A stretch of DNA of 64,000 bases from Rebecca billardiae RCC1528 (taxonomy: Eukaryota; Haptophyta): NCBI GenBank assembly GCA_965240325.2, contig OZ251222.1:1860001-1924000 (forward strand). The letters run 5' to 3'. Below, one piece after another: positions 52,635-62,555 of the stretch (positions are counted from its first letter, which is position 1; every line of letters starts with the position of its first letter). A model generated the notes under the pieces. It worked only from the letters and a program-made list of their open reading frames with translations, searched no databases and was not told the origin of the DNA. The position numbers were made by a program, and so were the translations under genes.

Positions 52635-55600
52635 CTAGACCGTCGTCGCAGCCTCCGCGTGTGACGACTCGCGAATGCCCACCCTGGTCATCGCGGCAGC
52701 CTGCTTGCCCGCCTGGCGCGCGCGTCGCTGACTGCGCCTGATGCCACCACGCGCGTGGGCGTAGAGCAGCGTCGCGGCGAGCGAGCCCACCGCGGTCAGG
52801 AGCACGAGCGGAAGCGCCAGCAATTCGAATGAGCTCCCGAGGATGTCCGGCGTGCGTGCGGGGCCACGCGGTGCGTGCGCTGCGCTCGGGAAGCTGAGCG
52901 CATCGTGCTCGAACGAGCTGAGTGCGGCGGGGACGAGGTCGGCCTGCGGCACGGGCTCGGCGACAGCGGCCAGAGCATCGTTGGCGGCGACCGCGGCACC
53001 GAGCCCTGCGAGCGTCGGCGGGGCAAACACCACCGGCGTGACGTGCGCCAGCTTCGACGCTGCGGCATCGTCGGCTTCGCGGGTGCAGCGCAGCAGGCCG
53101 TCCCGCGCGAGCGGGCACGCCAAGCCCGCGTGCGACGGGCACATGGGCTGGCGGCCGGCTGGCTCGCCCTTCGACTGCGCCCGCGAGCGAAGGAGCGCGT
53201 CACCGAGCCGCGAGCGCAGCCCCCCCCCGGACCGATGCGCAGGCACGCGACCGCCGGGCGAGCGCGCGACGCGACCGATCGTGGGCGTGCCCGTCTGGTT
53301 GGCGCCGGGCCTCGCCAGCGCGGCAGGGTCGAGGCGTGCGAGGGGCGCACGCGAGACCAGCGGGGAGCGCAGCGTGACGAGCGCGTCGGCCAGCGAGGGC
53401 GGCTGCGTGCCCTCGCACGCGTACGCGACCAGCTCTCGCATCAGCCAGATGCACTCGCCCGTGTCAGCGGCATGGCCGCCGTCCGATGGCCAGCGCTCAG
53501 CGCCGGCGAGCGATGCCGCGAGCTCCCGCGTGGCCGCGTAGGTGTCGTCCATGCAGCTCGAGTCGCCAAAGACCGCGAGTCGGCCTGCGGCCACAGGCGC
53601 GGCCGACTCGGAGCTCATGCTCGCGAGATGGCGCCCGCTGCTCACGTTGATGCTGCTCGGCAGCTGCGCCGCGGCGGTGGCTCCGGCCGAAGGAGCGGCC
53701 GACAGCGCGCCGAACTGCGCGAGTCCGAGCGGTACGACCGGCACCGTGCTCGGCGTCGGCCCGCCCTCCCACGCGCCCGCACCGCCGCGCGAGGCCGCTG
53801 CGTGCATCAGCACATCGAGCGCGGAGGTGTGCGCCTCTGCGCTCGCAGCCAGCTCCGCGCCCTCGTCCGCGAGCCGAGCGCTCAGCACCTGCCCGTGCGC
53901 CGGAAAGCGGCCGATGGCGGCCCCTGAGGCGAGGAAGGCCGAGCGCCCGCCCGCGTGGAGCGCGCCGCGGTAGCTGCCCTCGACGAACGCAACGCCGAGC
54001 GGCGCGAGCAGGGCGTTCAGCGCGGGCAGGTTCGCGCCTCCGGTCGCTGGCGCCCACCACGCGTCACTCGTCGTGTCATGGAACGCGAGCGCGCGCATCG
54101 CGCGCGCATCGTACCAGTCGGCGACGACGACGAGGGAGAGCCCGTGGACGAGCACGTCCGCGCGCAGCTTGGCGGCCTCGGCGTCGGTGTACGCGTCCTC
54201 GGGGTCGAAGAGCACGAGCGCGCCGTACTCGCGCGCGTCGAAGCACGTCAGATCGCACGCCAACACCTCCACTGAGAAGCCGGCCGCGGCGAGCGCGCTT
54301 GACAGCGTGGCCAGGTTGGTTGACGGCAGGTCGCCGCCGCTCGCGTCGAAGATCTCGACCGCGGGCGCGGCGAGGTCGTCGCGCGGGATGAAGCCCGGGG
54401 GGTAGCGCAGCGAGTGCCACGCGTCGAGCAGCACCCGCCGCGTTCGGGGCGGCGTCGGCTGCACGCGCACCGCAAGTGGTGCGGACACCAGGACAGACGC
54501 CGAGGCGTCGGCGGGCGCGCGAGCAGCGGCTGCTGCCCCGAGGCCGGCGTCCAACGGCTCGCAGCCGCTCAGCTCGACCGTGATGTTCCCGCGGAGCACG
54601 CCAGACGCGTGCTCGTCGGACACGGTGAGGATCAGCCCCAGCCACCCGCTCCAAGGCCAGAGCACGCCGCCCGGCGGCAGGGCGAAGCGCACGCGCAGCG
54701 CGTCGCTAGGGCCGCCTCCCGCGCCAGAACTCACAAAGCGCGGAGTGCCCACGATGCGCGAGCGCGCGCAGCGTGGGTCGAAGAGCGTGACGTTCAGCAC
54801 GCGAGGCTGCGCGCGCGCGTACAGCGGCCACTCACAGTGCGGCCACATGCGCGGGCAGCGCGTGAGATCGAGCTCGGGCGGCCAGAAGGATGGCTGCGGC
54901 CGGGATGTTGCGCGCGGCGCGCGCACGGCCGGCAGAGTCAGTCGCTCGCGTGCGCGCTCAGCCTCGTCAGCGCGCAGCGCACCGAGCGCGCCGAGGAGCG
55001 AGATCGCGCCTGCGCCCTGCTCGGCCAAGCTTGCGTCCGGCAGCTCGTCCGCCGTGCGCATCAGCAACAGCTTGAGCGACGCCGGGTTGAACCAGTCAGC
55101 CGAGCGCGAGGCGCCGACGAGCAGCGCGCCCGCACCCGTCGCGATTGGGCACGCAAACGAGGTGCCCGTGTTCGGCGCGCACGTGCCGTCGGCGCCGGCG
55201 GCGAGGACGCGGAAGCCGGGCGCGAGCACGTCGGGCTTGAAGCGCGCCGCACCGAGCGGCGGCTCCCACGCCGTCGGCCCCCGCGCCGAGAAGGGCGCCA
55301 CTGGTGGCGGCAGCCCGGCTGCGGCGCGCGCGGCGCCCTCGTCAGCGCCGAGCGCGCCGACGCCCAGCACCTCGTCCTGGTCGGCGGGGTTGAGCAGTGA
55401 GCCAGCCAGCGGGCCGCGGTTGCCCGCGCCGGAGATGACCAGGATGCCGCGCGCCGCGAGCTCGCGCACCTTGCCCACGAACAGCCCGTCGAGGAAGTCG
55501 GGACCGCCGACCGAGAGGTTGAGCAGCTGCACGCGTGCGCCGAGCGCGTGGTTGAACGCGTCGAGGAACCACGAGGTGCGCGACTCCTGCTGCGCGTTGA

Positions 55601-56291
55601 ACACCTTGTACACGAGGAGCGTCGCGTCGGGGGCGACGCCGGGGCACTCCGCGTGCGTGCCCGCGAGGAGCGACGCCACGGTCGAGCCGTGCCCGAGACG
55701 GTCCTCGGCGTCCGGCTCGTCCGTCCAGTTTGTCACAGACTCCACGTGGCGCAGCCGGGCGCGTGCGGCCGCGCTGAGGCCCGAGTCGAAGACGGCGATG
55801 CGTACGCCCTGGCCTGTGTGATTCCGGTGCCACAGCGACGGCGCGAGCAGCCTTTCGGCCGCCGCCACGCCGTCCGTCGAAGGGCCCCGGCTGTGCCTCC
55901 GAGCGTCGGCGCCGAGTAGGCCCCGCGAGGTGGCCCCTGAGCTGCTGCGAGCGCGGACGGGTCTGTCCGGCCCGACGGACTGAACGCCATCAGCTGCCCG
56001 CAGCGCGCGCAAGGCGCGCGCGCGCAAACTTGCATCACGCGCCGGCAAGAGGACCACCGCAAAGTCGGTGGGGTGTGCCGCGGCCACACTCGGCCGCCGT
56101 CCAAAGCAGAACCAGGGTTGCCGGGCGGAACCGGCGTCGACCGTGCTCAAAGCACCCGCCACGCGTGCAGCCAGCGCGTCTACGCTGTCATAGTCAGCGA
56201 AGTGCACGATGTGGCCCTCTTCCCGAGCGTACCGAGAAGTGGAACACCTGCGGTGTTCCACTTCTGTGTGTGGGGCGCCCACGGCCGCCAT
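52635..56291 (-). CDS. MBTPS1: site-1 protease (membrane-bound subtilase, SKI-1/MBTPS1 type)
   Basis: A 1218-residue single-exon protease. Catalytic triad: Asp169 (AVFDSG), His201 (RLGHGST), Ser378 (NTGTSFACP), with oxyanion Asn291. The surrounding text (TNWTDEPDAEDRLGHG, SRTSWFLDAFNHA, LLNLSVGGPDFLDGLFVGKV, NPADQDEVLGVGALG) is diagnostic of site-1 protease rather than a generic subtilisin. A prodomain precedes it (about 25-110). A large middle and C-terminal region leads to a membrane span near residues 1150-1172 and a basic tail. Site-1 protease cleaves luminal loops of membrane-bound transcription factors in the Golgi. No signal peptide is visible at this start, so a short upstream exon may be missing. 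It is divergent from the GUN4-like gene, 112 bp between starts. Confidence 0.92.
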   Translation of the reverse strand: MAAVGAPHTEVEHRRCSTSRYAREEGHIVHFADYDSVDALAARVAGALSTVDAGSARQPWFCFGRRPSVAAAHPTDFAVVLLPARDASLRARALRALRAADGVQSVGPDRPVRARSSSGATSRGLLGADARRHSRGPSTDGVAAAERLLAPSLWHRNHTGQGVRIAVFDSGLSAAARARLRHVESVTNWTDEPDAEDRLGHGSTVASLLAGTHAECPGVAPDATLLVYKVFNAQQESRTSWFLDAFNHALGARVQLLNLSVGGPDFLDGLFVGKVRELAARGILVISGAGNRGPLAGSLLNPADQDEVLGVGALGADEGAARAAAGLPPPVAPFSARGPTAWEPPLGAARFKPDVLAPGFRVLAAGADGTCAPNTGTSFACPIATGAGALLVGASRSADWFNPASLKLLLMRTADELPDASLAEQGAGAISLLGALGALRADEAERARERLTLPAVRAPRATSRPQPSFWPPELDLTRCPRMWPHCEWPLYARAQPRVLNVTLFDPRCARSRIVGTPRFVSSGAGGGPSDALRVRFALPPGGVLWPWSGWLGLILTVSDEHASGVLRGNITVELSGCEPLDAGLGAAAAARAPADASASVLVSAPLAVRVQPTPPRTRRVLLDAWHSLRYPPGFIPRDDLAAPAVEIFDASGGDLPSTNLATLSSALAAAGFSVEVLACDLTCFDAREYGALVLFDPEDAYTDAEAAKLRADVLVHGLSLVVVADWYDARAMRALAFHDTTSDAWWAPATGGANLPALNALLAPLGVAFVEGSYRGALHAGGRSAFLASGAAIGRFPAHGQVLSARLADEGAELAASAEAHTSALDVLMHAAASRGGAGAWEGGPTPSTVPVVPLGLAQFGALSAAPSAGATAAAQLPSSINVSSGRHLASMSSESAAPVAAGRLAVFGDSSCMDDTYAATRELAASLAGAERWPSDGGHAADTGECIWLMRELVAYACEGTQPPSLADALVTLRSPLVSRAPLARLDPAALARPGANQTGTPTIGRVARSPGGRVPAHRSGGGLRSRLGDALLRSRAQSKGEPAGRQPMCPSHAGLACPLARDGLLRCTREADDAAASKLAHVTPVVFAPPTLAGLGAAVAANDALAAVAEPVPQADLVPAALSSFEHDALSFPSAAHAPRGPARTPDILGSSFELLALPLVLLTAVGSLAATLLYAHARGGIRRSQRRARQAGKQAAAMTRVGIRESSHAEAATTV
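56236..56264. repeat. perfect 13-bp hairpin
   Basis: GAAGTGGAACACC, a 3-base loop, then its exact reverse complement. It lies at codons about 10-18 of the site-1 protease frame and 140 bp before the GUN4-like start. Confidence 0.9.
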
Positions 56292-56403
56292 CGATCCAAA
56301 AAGTCCGGATTCCGCCGAGCGATCGCCACGCGTTCGATAGTTCAGACTCGGCTGCTGATGAGGCTCATTAGCCTACCACGTAGGATCGATTCCTGCGGCG
56401 ACC

Positions 56404-57036
56404 ATGATGCTCGTCATCGTTGGCGCGCTCGCGCCGCTCTGCGCCGGCTTCGCAGGCGTGTCCGTTGGGACCGCTGTGCACGCCTCGCGCTACACGGCCG
56501 CGCGTATGCCATCGATCGCGCTGTGCGCCAGTCCGGCCGTTGCACAGCCCCCGCTTGAGACGGAGTGCGACTTTGACCATGGGCCACTTGCAGCCGCACT
56601 CGCCGGAGGCGACCTGCTCGAGGCAGACAGTATCACACGCCGGGCCCTGATCGAGCTCGCGGGGGAGCAGGCTGTCCTTAGGGACTTTGTCTACTTCACA
56701 GAGGTCAAGAAGATCCCGTATAAGGACATGGCAACAATCGACGCGCTGTGGCGCGCGTACACTGGGGACAAGCAGGGCTACAGCGTGCAGTCGAAGATCT
56801 TGCGATCACCCAAAGTGGCGGGTGACCTGCCGACGATGTACACCCGGATCGGGTGGTCAAAGGAGGGCGGCACCTTGCTTCGGTGGACGCCAGATGACGG
56901 GAACGAGTTCATCTATGACAACGAGAAGGCGCCAGCCGGTCACCTGCCGCTCACATCGACGCTGCGCGGCACACGGCTCCTCAAGGAGCTCATGGAGCAC
57001 CCGGCCATCGTCGACGCGTCGAAGACGCTGAAATAG
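56404..57036 (+). CDS. GUN4-like tetrapyrrole-binding protein, plastid-targeted
   Basis: A 210-residue protein. Residues 1 to about 16 are a signal peptide ending near CAGFAG, followed by a short Ser/Arg-rich transit-like region. Residues about 60-200 fit the GUN4 core: DLLEADSITRRALIELAG, then FVYFTEVKKIPYKDMATIDALW, then the GYSVQSKIL block. GUN4 binds protoporphyrin IX and stimulates magnesium chelatase in chlorophyll synthesis. The usual FP-DL is KKIPYKDM and the usual FGFSVQ is QGYSVQ, so this is a divergent GUN4-like paralogue and porphyrin binding is not certain. The ATG at 56404 is followed directly by a second Met. Confidence 0.85.
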   Translation: MMLVIVGALAPLCAGFAGVSVGTAVHASRYTAARMPSIALCASPAVAQPPLETECDFDHGPLAAALAGGDLLEADSITRRALIELAGEQAVLRDFVYFTEVKKIPYKDMATIDALWRAYTGDKQGYSVQSKILRSPKVAGDLPTMYTRIGWSKEGGTLLRWTPDDGNEFIYDNEKAPAGHLPLTSTLRGTRLLKELMEHPAIVDASKTLK

Positions 57037-58159
57037 GCGCGTGGACGGCGTGGCTCGATCGGCAGCTCGCCGCGCGGCACTTTTGGGGCCGCGCAGGCGT
57101 GCCAGGCGTGGACCGCGCCGCCCTCGCGGTCCGCTCCCTGCTTGTGCACTGCAGTCACTGCTGTCTGTGTATGGCTGCCTAATTTCACTTCGATCACTGT
57201 CACGAGTCACGAATGACGCCAAGACCAACAAAGAAGGACCGTCGCCGGGGCTGACTGTTGAGGCTGCGGCACAAATCATCACATCATCATCAGTACCACA
57301 TCATAGCAGTCGTCGTAGGTTACGGTTATTATTAACTCACACTCTAACAACATGATATAGCAGCACACATTGACATTCACATTGGCACGGCACTCACTCA
57401 CACTGACTAACACGACGACTGACGACACCACTACGTCTACCGTGACCGTCACCAGTTGTGTCCGTCAAAGAGCCGGAGGGCCTCGGGAGGGCGAGATAAG
57501 ATCCGGAGTGTCCTCAGAGTCTCTCACTGCATGTCAGCCAGCCCGAGTCGGACTCCGGGACCGTGACTCGTGAGGGCGACGAGCTCGAGTCCGAGAGTAG
57601 ACTCCGATATAGTCTAGACGTCAGACCGTCTGACGGAGCCGCACACAGAGAGAGAGACTGATGTGAGACTCCGCAGTGCGTAAGCTAGCTAGTAGCTACG
57701 CGGTAGCTAGTTACTTAATTCATCATTGCTGATGAGTGATGATGCATGACGATGATGATTGATGCTGATGACAAGTAGTTAACATGACGAGACTCTGCAG
57801 ACTAGCCGCCGCATGCTACTGCTGATTACATATATACCATTGTAAGCCGGCGGACGGCCGAGCCCGACTGTCCGACTAGGCTCATTGCTAAGTCATTCGA
57901 CTGGCCCGCGTGGTCGACTCCGAGATGACGCCCGGTCGGCTGCGGTCGCCGTCGGCCGGTCGAGACGGCGCCGAGCACGGTCGACGGAGACAGCAGCAGT
58001 CGACAACAGGCGTGCGACTAGAGCTCTACTACGACTAGCTAGTAAGCTACCGGTCGTTGGGTCACGGTAAATGGTGACGATATGATGATGATCCGGATCG
58101 GCGACGATACTGACACTGTACTGTACTGTATCATAGAATCACATTTCAGTCAATCGGGC
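57037..58159. other. about 1.1 kb without a supported gene
   Basis: Lower-GC DNA with GATGATG and CTAGCTAG-type words; no supported ORF or RNA gene. Confidence 0.55.
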
Positions 58160-59128
58160 CTAACGCTCATGAGCGCCAGCAGCACCACCAGCCGAGCACA
58201 CAGCGGGTGATGATGGCGGTCGGCCGGCAGGTGCTGTCTCTGGTGCGTGCGCCGGAGCTCGAGACGGGCCGTCCGCCGCACTGACGGCAGAGGCAGCGAG
58301 GGCGTCCGCGCACACCACAGACCTGCCAATGTCGCTGCAACCGTCGGGCTCGGGGCCTTGGGTGATGGGCACGGGCGAAGGATCAGCAGCTTCGAGCGGC
58401 GACATGCCCGAGGTGCACACCACATCCACGGCACGCGCCAACGCCGAGTCTTGGGACGACGCGACCTCATCCTGCAACCCGACCGCCGCAAGCATTCGCG
58501 TGACGCAGGCGCGGAGCTGTCGCTCGGTCACGCCAAACGCAGTCCACCACTCGCCGCGCAGGTGCGGCTCAGCCAAGGGCAAGGATGAGCGCATCAGCGC
58601 GTGGCCAATCGCGAGCGCGGCGACTGCGAGCTCCTCGGCAGCGAACTCGAGGCACATCGGCTCGGCGTACGAGTCGTTGATGGCGTCGCTCGCGAGCTGC
58701 ACGACGGCTCTGGGCTGACAGAGGCTGTGCGCACACCACATGAGGAAGCGGTGTGCAGGCGGTGCTGAGAGGTCGAAGGCCATTGCCCGGAGGACGTGCT
58801 GCTCGTCGCGCACGAGCCGCTCCTTGAGGCGCCAGTACTCGTGGCTGCTGTGGAGCCGCCTGCCGTGCTCCAGCAGGTACGCGCTGTTGATGACGTCGCG
58901 CATGCGCTTGGGTTGCTCCTCCACTTTCGTCGCGAGGAACAGGCACGCGATCGCAACGCGCCGCTGCTCGTCGACGCCTCGCTCAAGCCCCTCGCGGCGC
59001 CAGTGAGCCCTGCAGCGGTGGTAGAACGTCAGCGCGGTGGCCGACACCGTCTGGCCTAGGCGCAGGTGGCGAGCCATTCGCCTCAACATGTGCACCACAC
59101 GCGGCAGCGCCGCCATCGCCGCCGCCAT
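58160..59128 (-). CDS. cyclin of the transcription/splicing type (L/K/T/Q group)
   Basis: A 322-residue protein with two cyclin folds: about 20-125 (TALTFYHRCRAHW, then RVAIACLFLATKVEEQPKRMRDVIN, then LVRDEQHVLRAMAFDLS) and about 130-225 (LASDAINDSYAEPMCLEFAAEELAVAAL). The LATKVEE motif and early YHR segment are typical of cyclins that pair with CDK9-13, regulating RNA polymerase II or splicing. No destruction box at the N-terminus. The tail (about 235-322) is Pro/Ala/Ser-rich and disordered. Assignment among L, K, T and Q is not possible by eye. The ATG at 59128 is the first in frame. Confidence 0.85.
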   Translation of the reverse strand: MAAAMAALPRVVHMLRRMARHLRLGQTVSATALTFYHRCRAHWRREGLERGVDEQRRVAIACLFLATKVEEQPKRMRDVINSAYLLEHGRRLHSSHEYWRLKERLVRDEQHVLRAMAFDLSAPPAHRFLMWCAHSLCQPRAVVQLASDAINDSYAEPMCLEFAAEELAVAALAIGHALMRSSLPLAEPHLRGEWWTAFGVTERQLRACVTRMLAAVGLQDEVASSQDSALARAVDVVCTSGMSPLEAADPSPVPITQGPEPDGCSDIGRSVVCADALAASAVSAADGPSRAPAHAPETAPAGRPPSSPAVCSAGGAAGAHER

Positions 59129-59209
59129 CGTGGCGTGTCGGCGAGTTCAAGTTTCCGTGGAAAGTGGAAAGTGAAAGTCGGAAGGGGCAAGTACGCGGGC
59201 GTCGTCGTC

Positions 59210-60835
59210 ATGGACTCGGAGCGCGAGCAAGTCCGCGCCTTCCTGCGCGAGCTGCGCGCTCCCGCCGAGCGCAAGTGGCGCTCGAGTGGCGGCCACGCGG
59301 CGGAGCGAATCGCCGCGTCGGACGACGCGGTGACGGTCTACCGCGAGGCATGCATCCTGCAGCTCATGGCGCTTGCGCTCGACGCAGAGAACTCCAAGCT
59401 CACCGACTGCATCCGCGCGCGCAACGCGGTGGCGACGAGGGGCGTGGGATCGCTCGGGGAGGCACGGCCGCGACCGAAGGCGGTTGAAGGGGACGACTAC
59501 ACTGACGGCAGCGCGCTCCAGGCCCGCCTCGTCGAGGCGAACGTGCGCGATGACAAGCCGACCGTCGCCCTCGCGTCCGGCGTGCACGTGGTCACGGGCG
59601 CGCGTGGGCGTGCGACACGACGCGCCGTTGTCGACCGCTTCGCGGAGCCAGATGAGTGCGCGATGGTCGCGGCTGCCGCCGTCGCTGCGCTCGCGGGCGG
59701 CTTCAGCCGCTGCGGCCAGTCCACGCTCGGCATCAGCCCAGCGCTCGCGCAGCGGCTCTCGCCCGCAGCGGCGGCCGAGGCTGGCGCCACGCCGCGCGCG
59801 ATGCAGCTGCTCTACGAGCTCGTCGAGCGCGCGCGCCGGCGCGTGGCCTCCGAGTTTGGCGTGCAGGCCGAGCTCCACGTGAGTGACGCGCAGGTGGCCC
59901 GGCTCCAGCCCGTCGCGCACGCACCGCACGCGCGCGCCGACGGGCTCCCCTCGCATGACGCCTGGGACGTGGGCCTGGCGCGCGCCGACACCTTCAGCTA
60001 CTGGCGGCCGCACGTCGACCAGGAGAGCGTGCGCTCGTACGAGTACTCGGCGTTGCTGTACCTCGACGAGCACGGCGAGGACTTCGAAGGCGGCCGGCTC
60101 GTGCTGCACGACGTGGACGTCGACCACGTCGTCGAGCCCCACGCAGGCCGGCTGCTGCTCTTCGAGAGCGGCGCGGACAACGTGCACGCCGTGCAGCGCG
60201 TGCTGGCGGGCACACGCTTTGCGATCACAATGTGGTTCACCACGTCGGCGCGGGACAAGCAGCCGGACAAGGAGCAAGGGGAGTGGCAGGCGTGGGCGCG
60301 CGCGTCGGTCGAGGCCAAGCAGGCCTCCGGCGCCGCGGCCGCGGATGTGGCCCCTCCGCCGCCGCCCCCTCCACCTCCACAGCCGGCCGCCAGCCGCCGA
60401 GCCGTTCCCACTCGGCTGGACACGCTCCGCCTCTCGGCGCTGTGCACGCTGCCGGCCGGCGATCCGCTCTGCCGCGAGCTGCTCTGCGCCGCGCCCGGGG
60501 GTGCCGTGAGCGTCGAAGTCCTCCTCGCCGAAGGGATGGGCTACGACCCGACAGCAGCGTGCGACTGGCACGAGCTGACGCTCGTGCCGCGCGACGGGGC
60601 CGGCGCGCGCGATGGCGCGGACGAGTCGGAAGGCATGTCCACCGACGTGGGCGTGCGCCTGCCCGCCGCCGAGGAGTGGCTCCATGCTCGCATCGAGGCA
60701 TGCGCGGCGCTCCTTCGGACGCTGCACTCCGCACCCGCCGGCGTTCACGTGGACGGAGCGGCGGCGGCCGTGGAGAGCTTGCCCGCCAAGAAGGCGCGTG
60801 CGCAGGTGCACGAGGCCTTCTCCGTGTTCGACTGA
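59210..60835 (+). CDS. 2-oxoglutarate/Fe(II) dioxygenase (P4H/OGFOD3-like)
   Basis: A 541-residue protein. The iron site reads His268-x-Asp270 (YWRPHVDQES) and His326 (GADNVHAVQRV); 2OG-binding Arg336 lies in GTRFAITMWF. The doubly-wound core also shows YSALLYLDEHGEDFEGGRL and GRLLLFESG. This is the prolyl-4-hydroxylase alpha type fold, which hydroxylates Pro or other residues using O2 and 2-oxoglutarate. The N-terminal 180 residues are unique and a Pro run (about residues 381-392) separates the C-terminal unique region. No signal peptide at this ATG. The frame extends upstream without ATG to 59066, but there it overlaps the cyclin's coding start, so I use 59210. Confidence 0.88.
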   Translation: MDSEREQVRAFLRELRAPAERKWRSSGGHAAERIAASDDAVTVYREACILQLMALALDAENSKLTDCIRARNAVATRGVGSLGEARPRPKAVEGDDYTDGSALQARLVEANVRDDKPTVALASGVHVVTGARGRATRRAVVDRFAEPDECAMVAAAAVAALAGGFSRCGQSTLGISPALAQRLSPAAAAEAGATPRAMQLLYELVERARRRVASEFGVQAELHVSDAQVARLQPVAHAPHARADGLPSHDAWDVGLARADTFSYWRPHVDQESVRSYEYSALLYLDEHGEDFEGGRLVLHDVDVDHVVEPHAGRLLLFESGADNVHAVQRVLAGTRFAITMWFTTSARDKQPDKEQGEWQAWARASVEAKQASGAAAADVAPPPPPPPPPQPAASRRAVPTRLDTLRLSALCTLPAGDPLCRELLCAAPGGAVSVEVLLAEGMGYDPTAACDWHELTLVPRDGAGARDGADESEGMSTDVGVRLPAAEEWLHARIEACAALLRTLHSAPAGVHVDGAAAAVESLPAKKARAQVHEAFSVFD

Positions 60836-61280
60836 GCCCGGTGGCTGACTGGTAACGCGCGAGCATGCCGTCGAACCGCATCGTCGCATCCGTAAGCTGA
60901 TCACGGTTCACACGCTGGCCATACGCGCTATTCGCTCAGAGCACGCCGATGGTGTTCAAGTGGATGTGTCGTTTTCTACGGCTGCCATAGTCGTCAACGT
61001 TGACGCCGCGTAGTCCACGTTGGTGCCTCCAGCGTGGACGTGCGACACGCGTCGAGCACTGATGAGACTGTTCAAGTCACGGCCCTTGGCTCAGTGATGA
61101 CAATGAGATTGAGTGAGTCAGTCAATGCAGTACTGTACTTGTACTCATCTCAACCGCTCTTATGACCACCGTTCAAGGGCCACAACCTGCACAACGACAC
61201 AATCGTTGCCCCCCCGCGCGAGTCGTCGCGAAAGGAGGGCGACGGCAGGTCGGGCGGCGGCGTGTGCCCGCCTGCCGGAC
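60836..61280. other. intergenic, nothing recognised
   Basis: About 445 bp containing the likely 3' end of the oxygenase gene and promoter of the WWE gene. Confidence 0.55.
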
Positions 61281-61916
61281 ATGCCCGCGAAGAAGAAGCG
61301 CCAGCGTTCGCCTCCAGCAGCCGCAAAGGCGGCCGCAGCGATGGACGTGGAGGCGGAGTATGCACGGCTCTTTGCCATGTTCGACGCGCACCTGCCATCG
61401 ACAAAGATCGTGCCGTCCTCTGTGCTCGGCGAGGAGGACGCGGAAGTCGAGATCCACCTGCCATCATATTTCGATTACTACCCGGAGCTCAAGCGGAAGG
61501 TTCAGCGCAGCCCGCGGAGCGACGCCGTCGAGCTCATGCAGCGGTTTACTGACTTCATGCAGACGGGCCGCAAGGAGTCCCTGTGCGGCCTGATGGACGA
61601 GTACGGGGGTGAGACGAACGACTCGAGCAACCCGATCGTGATTGATGACGACGATGGGCCGGTCGGCGAGGAGACCGCTCCTGACTCGGATGGTCTGTGG
61701 CAGGTGCATCTGGGCGATGCCGGCTGGGCTGACTTTGACGACGCCTCAAACAAGCTCTGCGAAGAGGCGCATCGGGCAAAGCGCCAGCATGTCTCGTTTG
61801 TGGGCTACATGGGATTCAGATACGAGGTGAACTTCGCCACCAGCCTCCAAACCAACAAGGAGTCGGGGACTGTGCGCCCGATTCGACGGACGAGCGCAGG
61901 CGCCCTTTACGGCTGA
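61281..61916 (+). CDS. small WWE-domain protein, probably nuclear
   Basis: A 211-residue protein. The start MPAKKKRQRSPP is a nuclear localisation-type basic cluster. The C-terminal 65 residues (about 140-205) match a WWE domain: LWQVHLGDAGWADFDDAS, then the helix LCEEAHRAKRQ, then HVSFVGYMGFRYEVNFATSL, then QTNKESGTVRPIRR. WWE domains bind iso-ADP-ribose in poly(ADP-ribose) and occur in PARPs and ubiquitin ligases. No PARP or RING region is present here, so this may be an adaptor or reader. The middle is acidic (IDDDDG). The frame continues upstream to 61113 but the NLS start fits best. Confidence 0.78.
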   Translation: MPAKKKRQRSPPAAAKAAAAMDVEAEYARLFAMFDAHLPSTKIVPSSVLGEEDAEVEIHLPSYFDYYPELKRKVQRSPRSDAVELMQRFTDFMQTGRKESLCGLMDEYGGETNDSSNPIVIDDDDGPVGEETAPDSDGLWQVHLGDAGWADFDDASNKLCEEAHRAKRQHVSFVGYMGFRYEVNFATSLQTNKESGTVRPIRRTSAGALYG

Positions 61917-62555
61917 CGAAACCGTCGACGCTTTCGGCTTTGGGTCGGCGGAAGCACCGCCGCGGAACCGCCGCCGGGGATGTGAAGCGCGTGCTGATGA
62001 GTGATGTCGATGATCTTATTCTTAATCACTTCATGATATGATGCGGCGTGCGAGCCACGTCTGCGACTGCCTGACCTGTGCGGTGACGACGACATTAATA
62101 ACTTATTAAGCTAGGTAGGCCGATCAGTTATAATTTATTGCGCTGAGTATTCCTATTTCCTGCTAAGACACGGACCGAGTACTAGTGTCTAGTCCGAGTA
62201 GCTAGACCGAACACTGCTAACCGTGCTAACGAACTAACAGACGATTATGACGCGCATCAGCAGATGATATCGCGCGTCACCGGGCCCTTCAAGTCTTCAT
62301 AGCTAGCCCACTTCACAATCACAGCCCGCCGAGCCGGCCGATCACCGCTTCAACTTAGGAGTTCAAGTTCAATGTTTAACTATAATAATTCGGTCGTATA
62401 CTGCTGTAGTTAGGCATCACCACTGCACCATACAATGACAAGCGCGCGATCCCGGACGTAGCCTACATGCACGTCTGACGTGATGCGACATGCTGATGCT
62501 CCTCGCAGCACGCCGCCCATCATGTGTCCATGATCGCCAGCGCGTCTAATAGCTA
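61917..62555. other. intergenic, nothing recognised
   Basis: About 640 bp, lower GC, no supported ORF; lies between convergent WWE and Tic22-like genes. Confidence 0.55.

Noticed and set aside
59147-60904. 585-codon minus-strand frame opposite the dioxygenase
   Set aside because: The plus strand carries the full 2OG-Fe(II) motif set; the antisense frame is a shadow.
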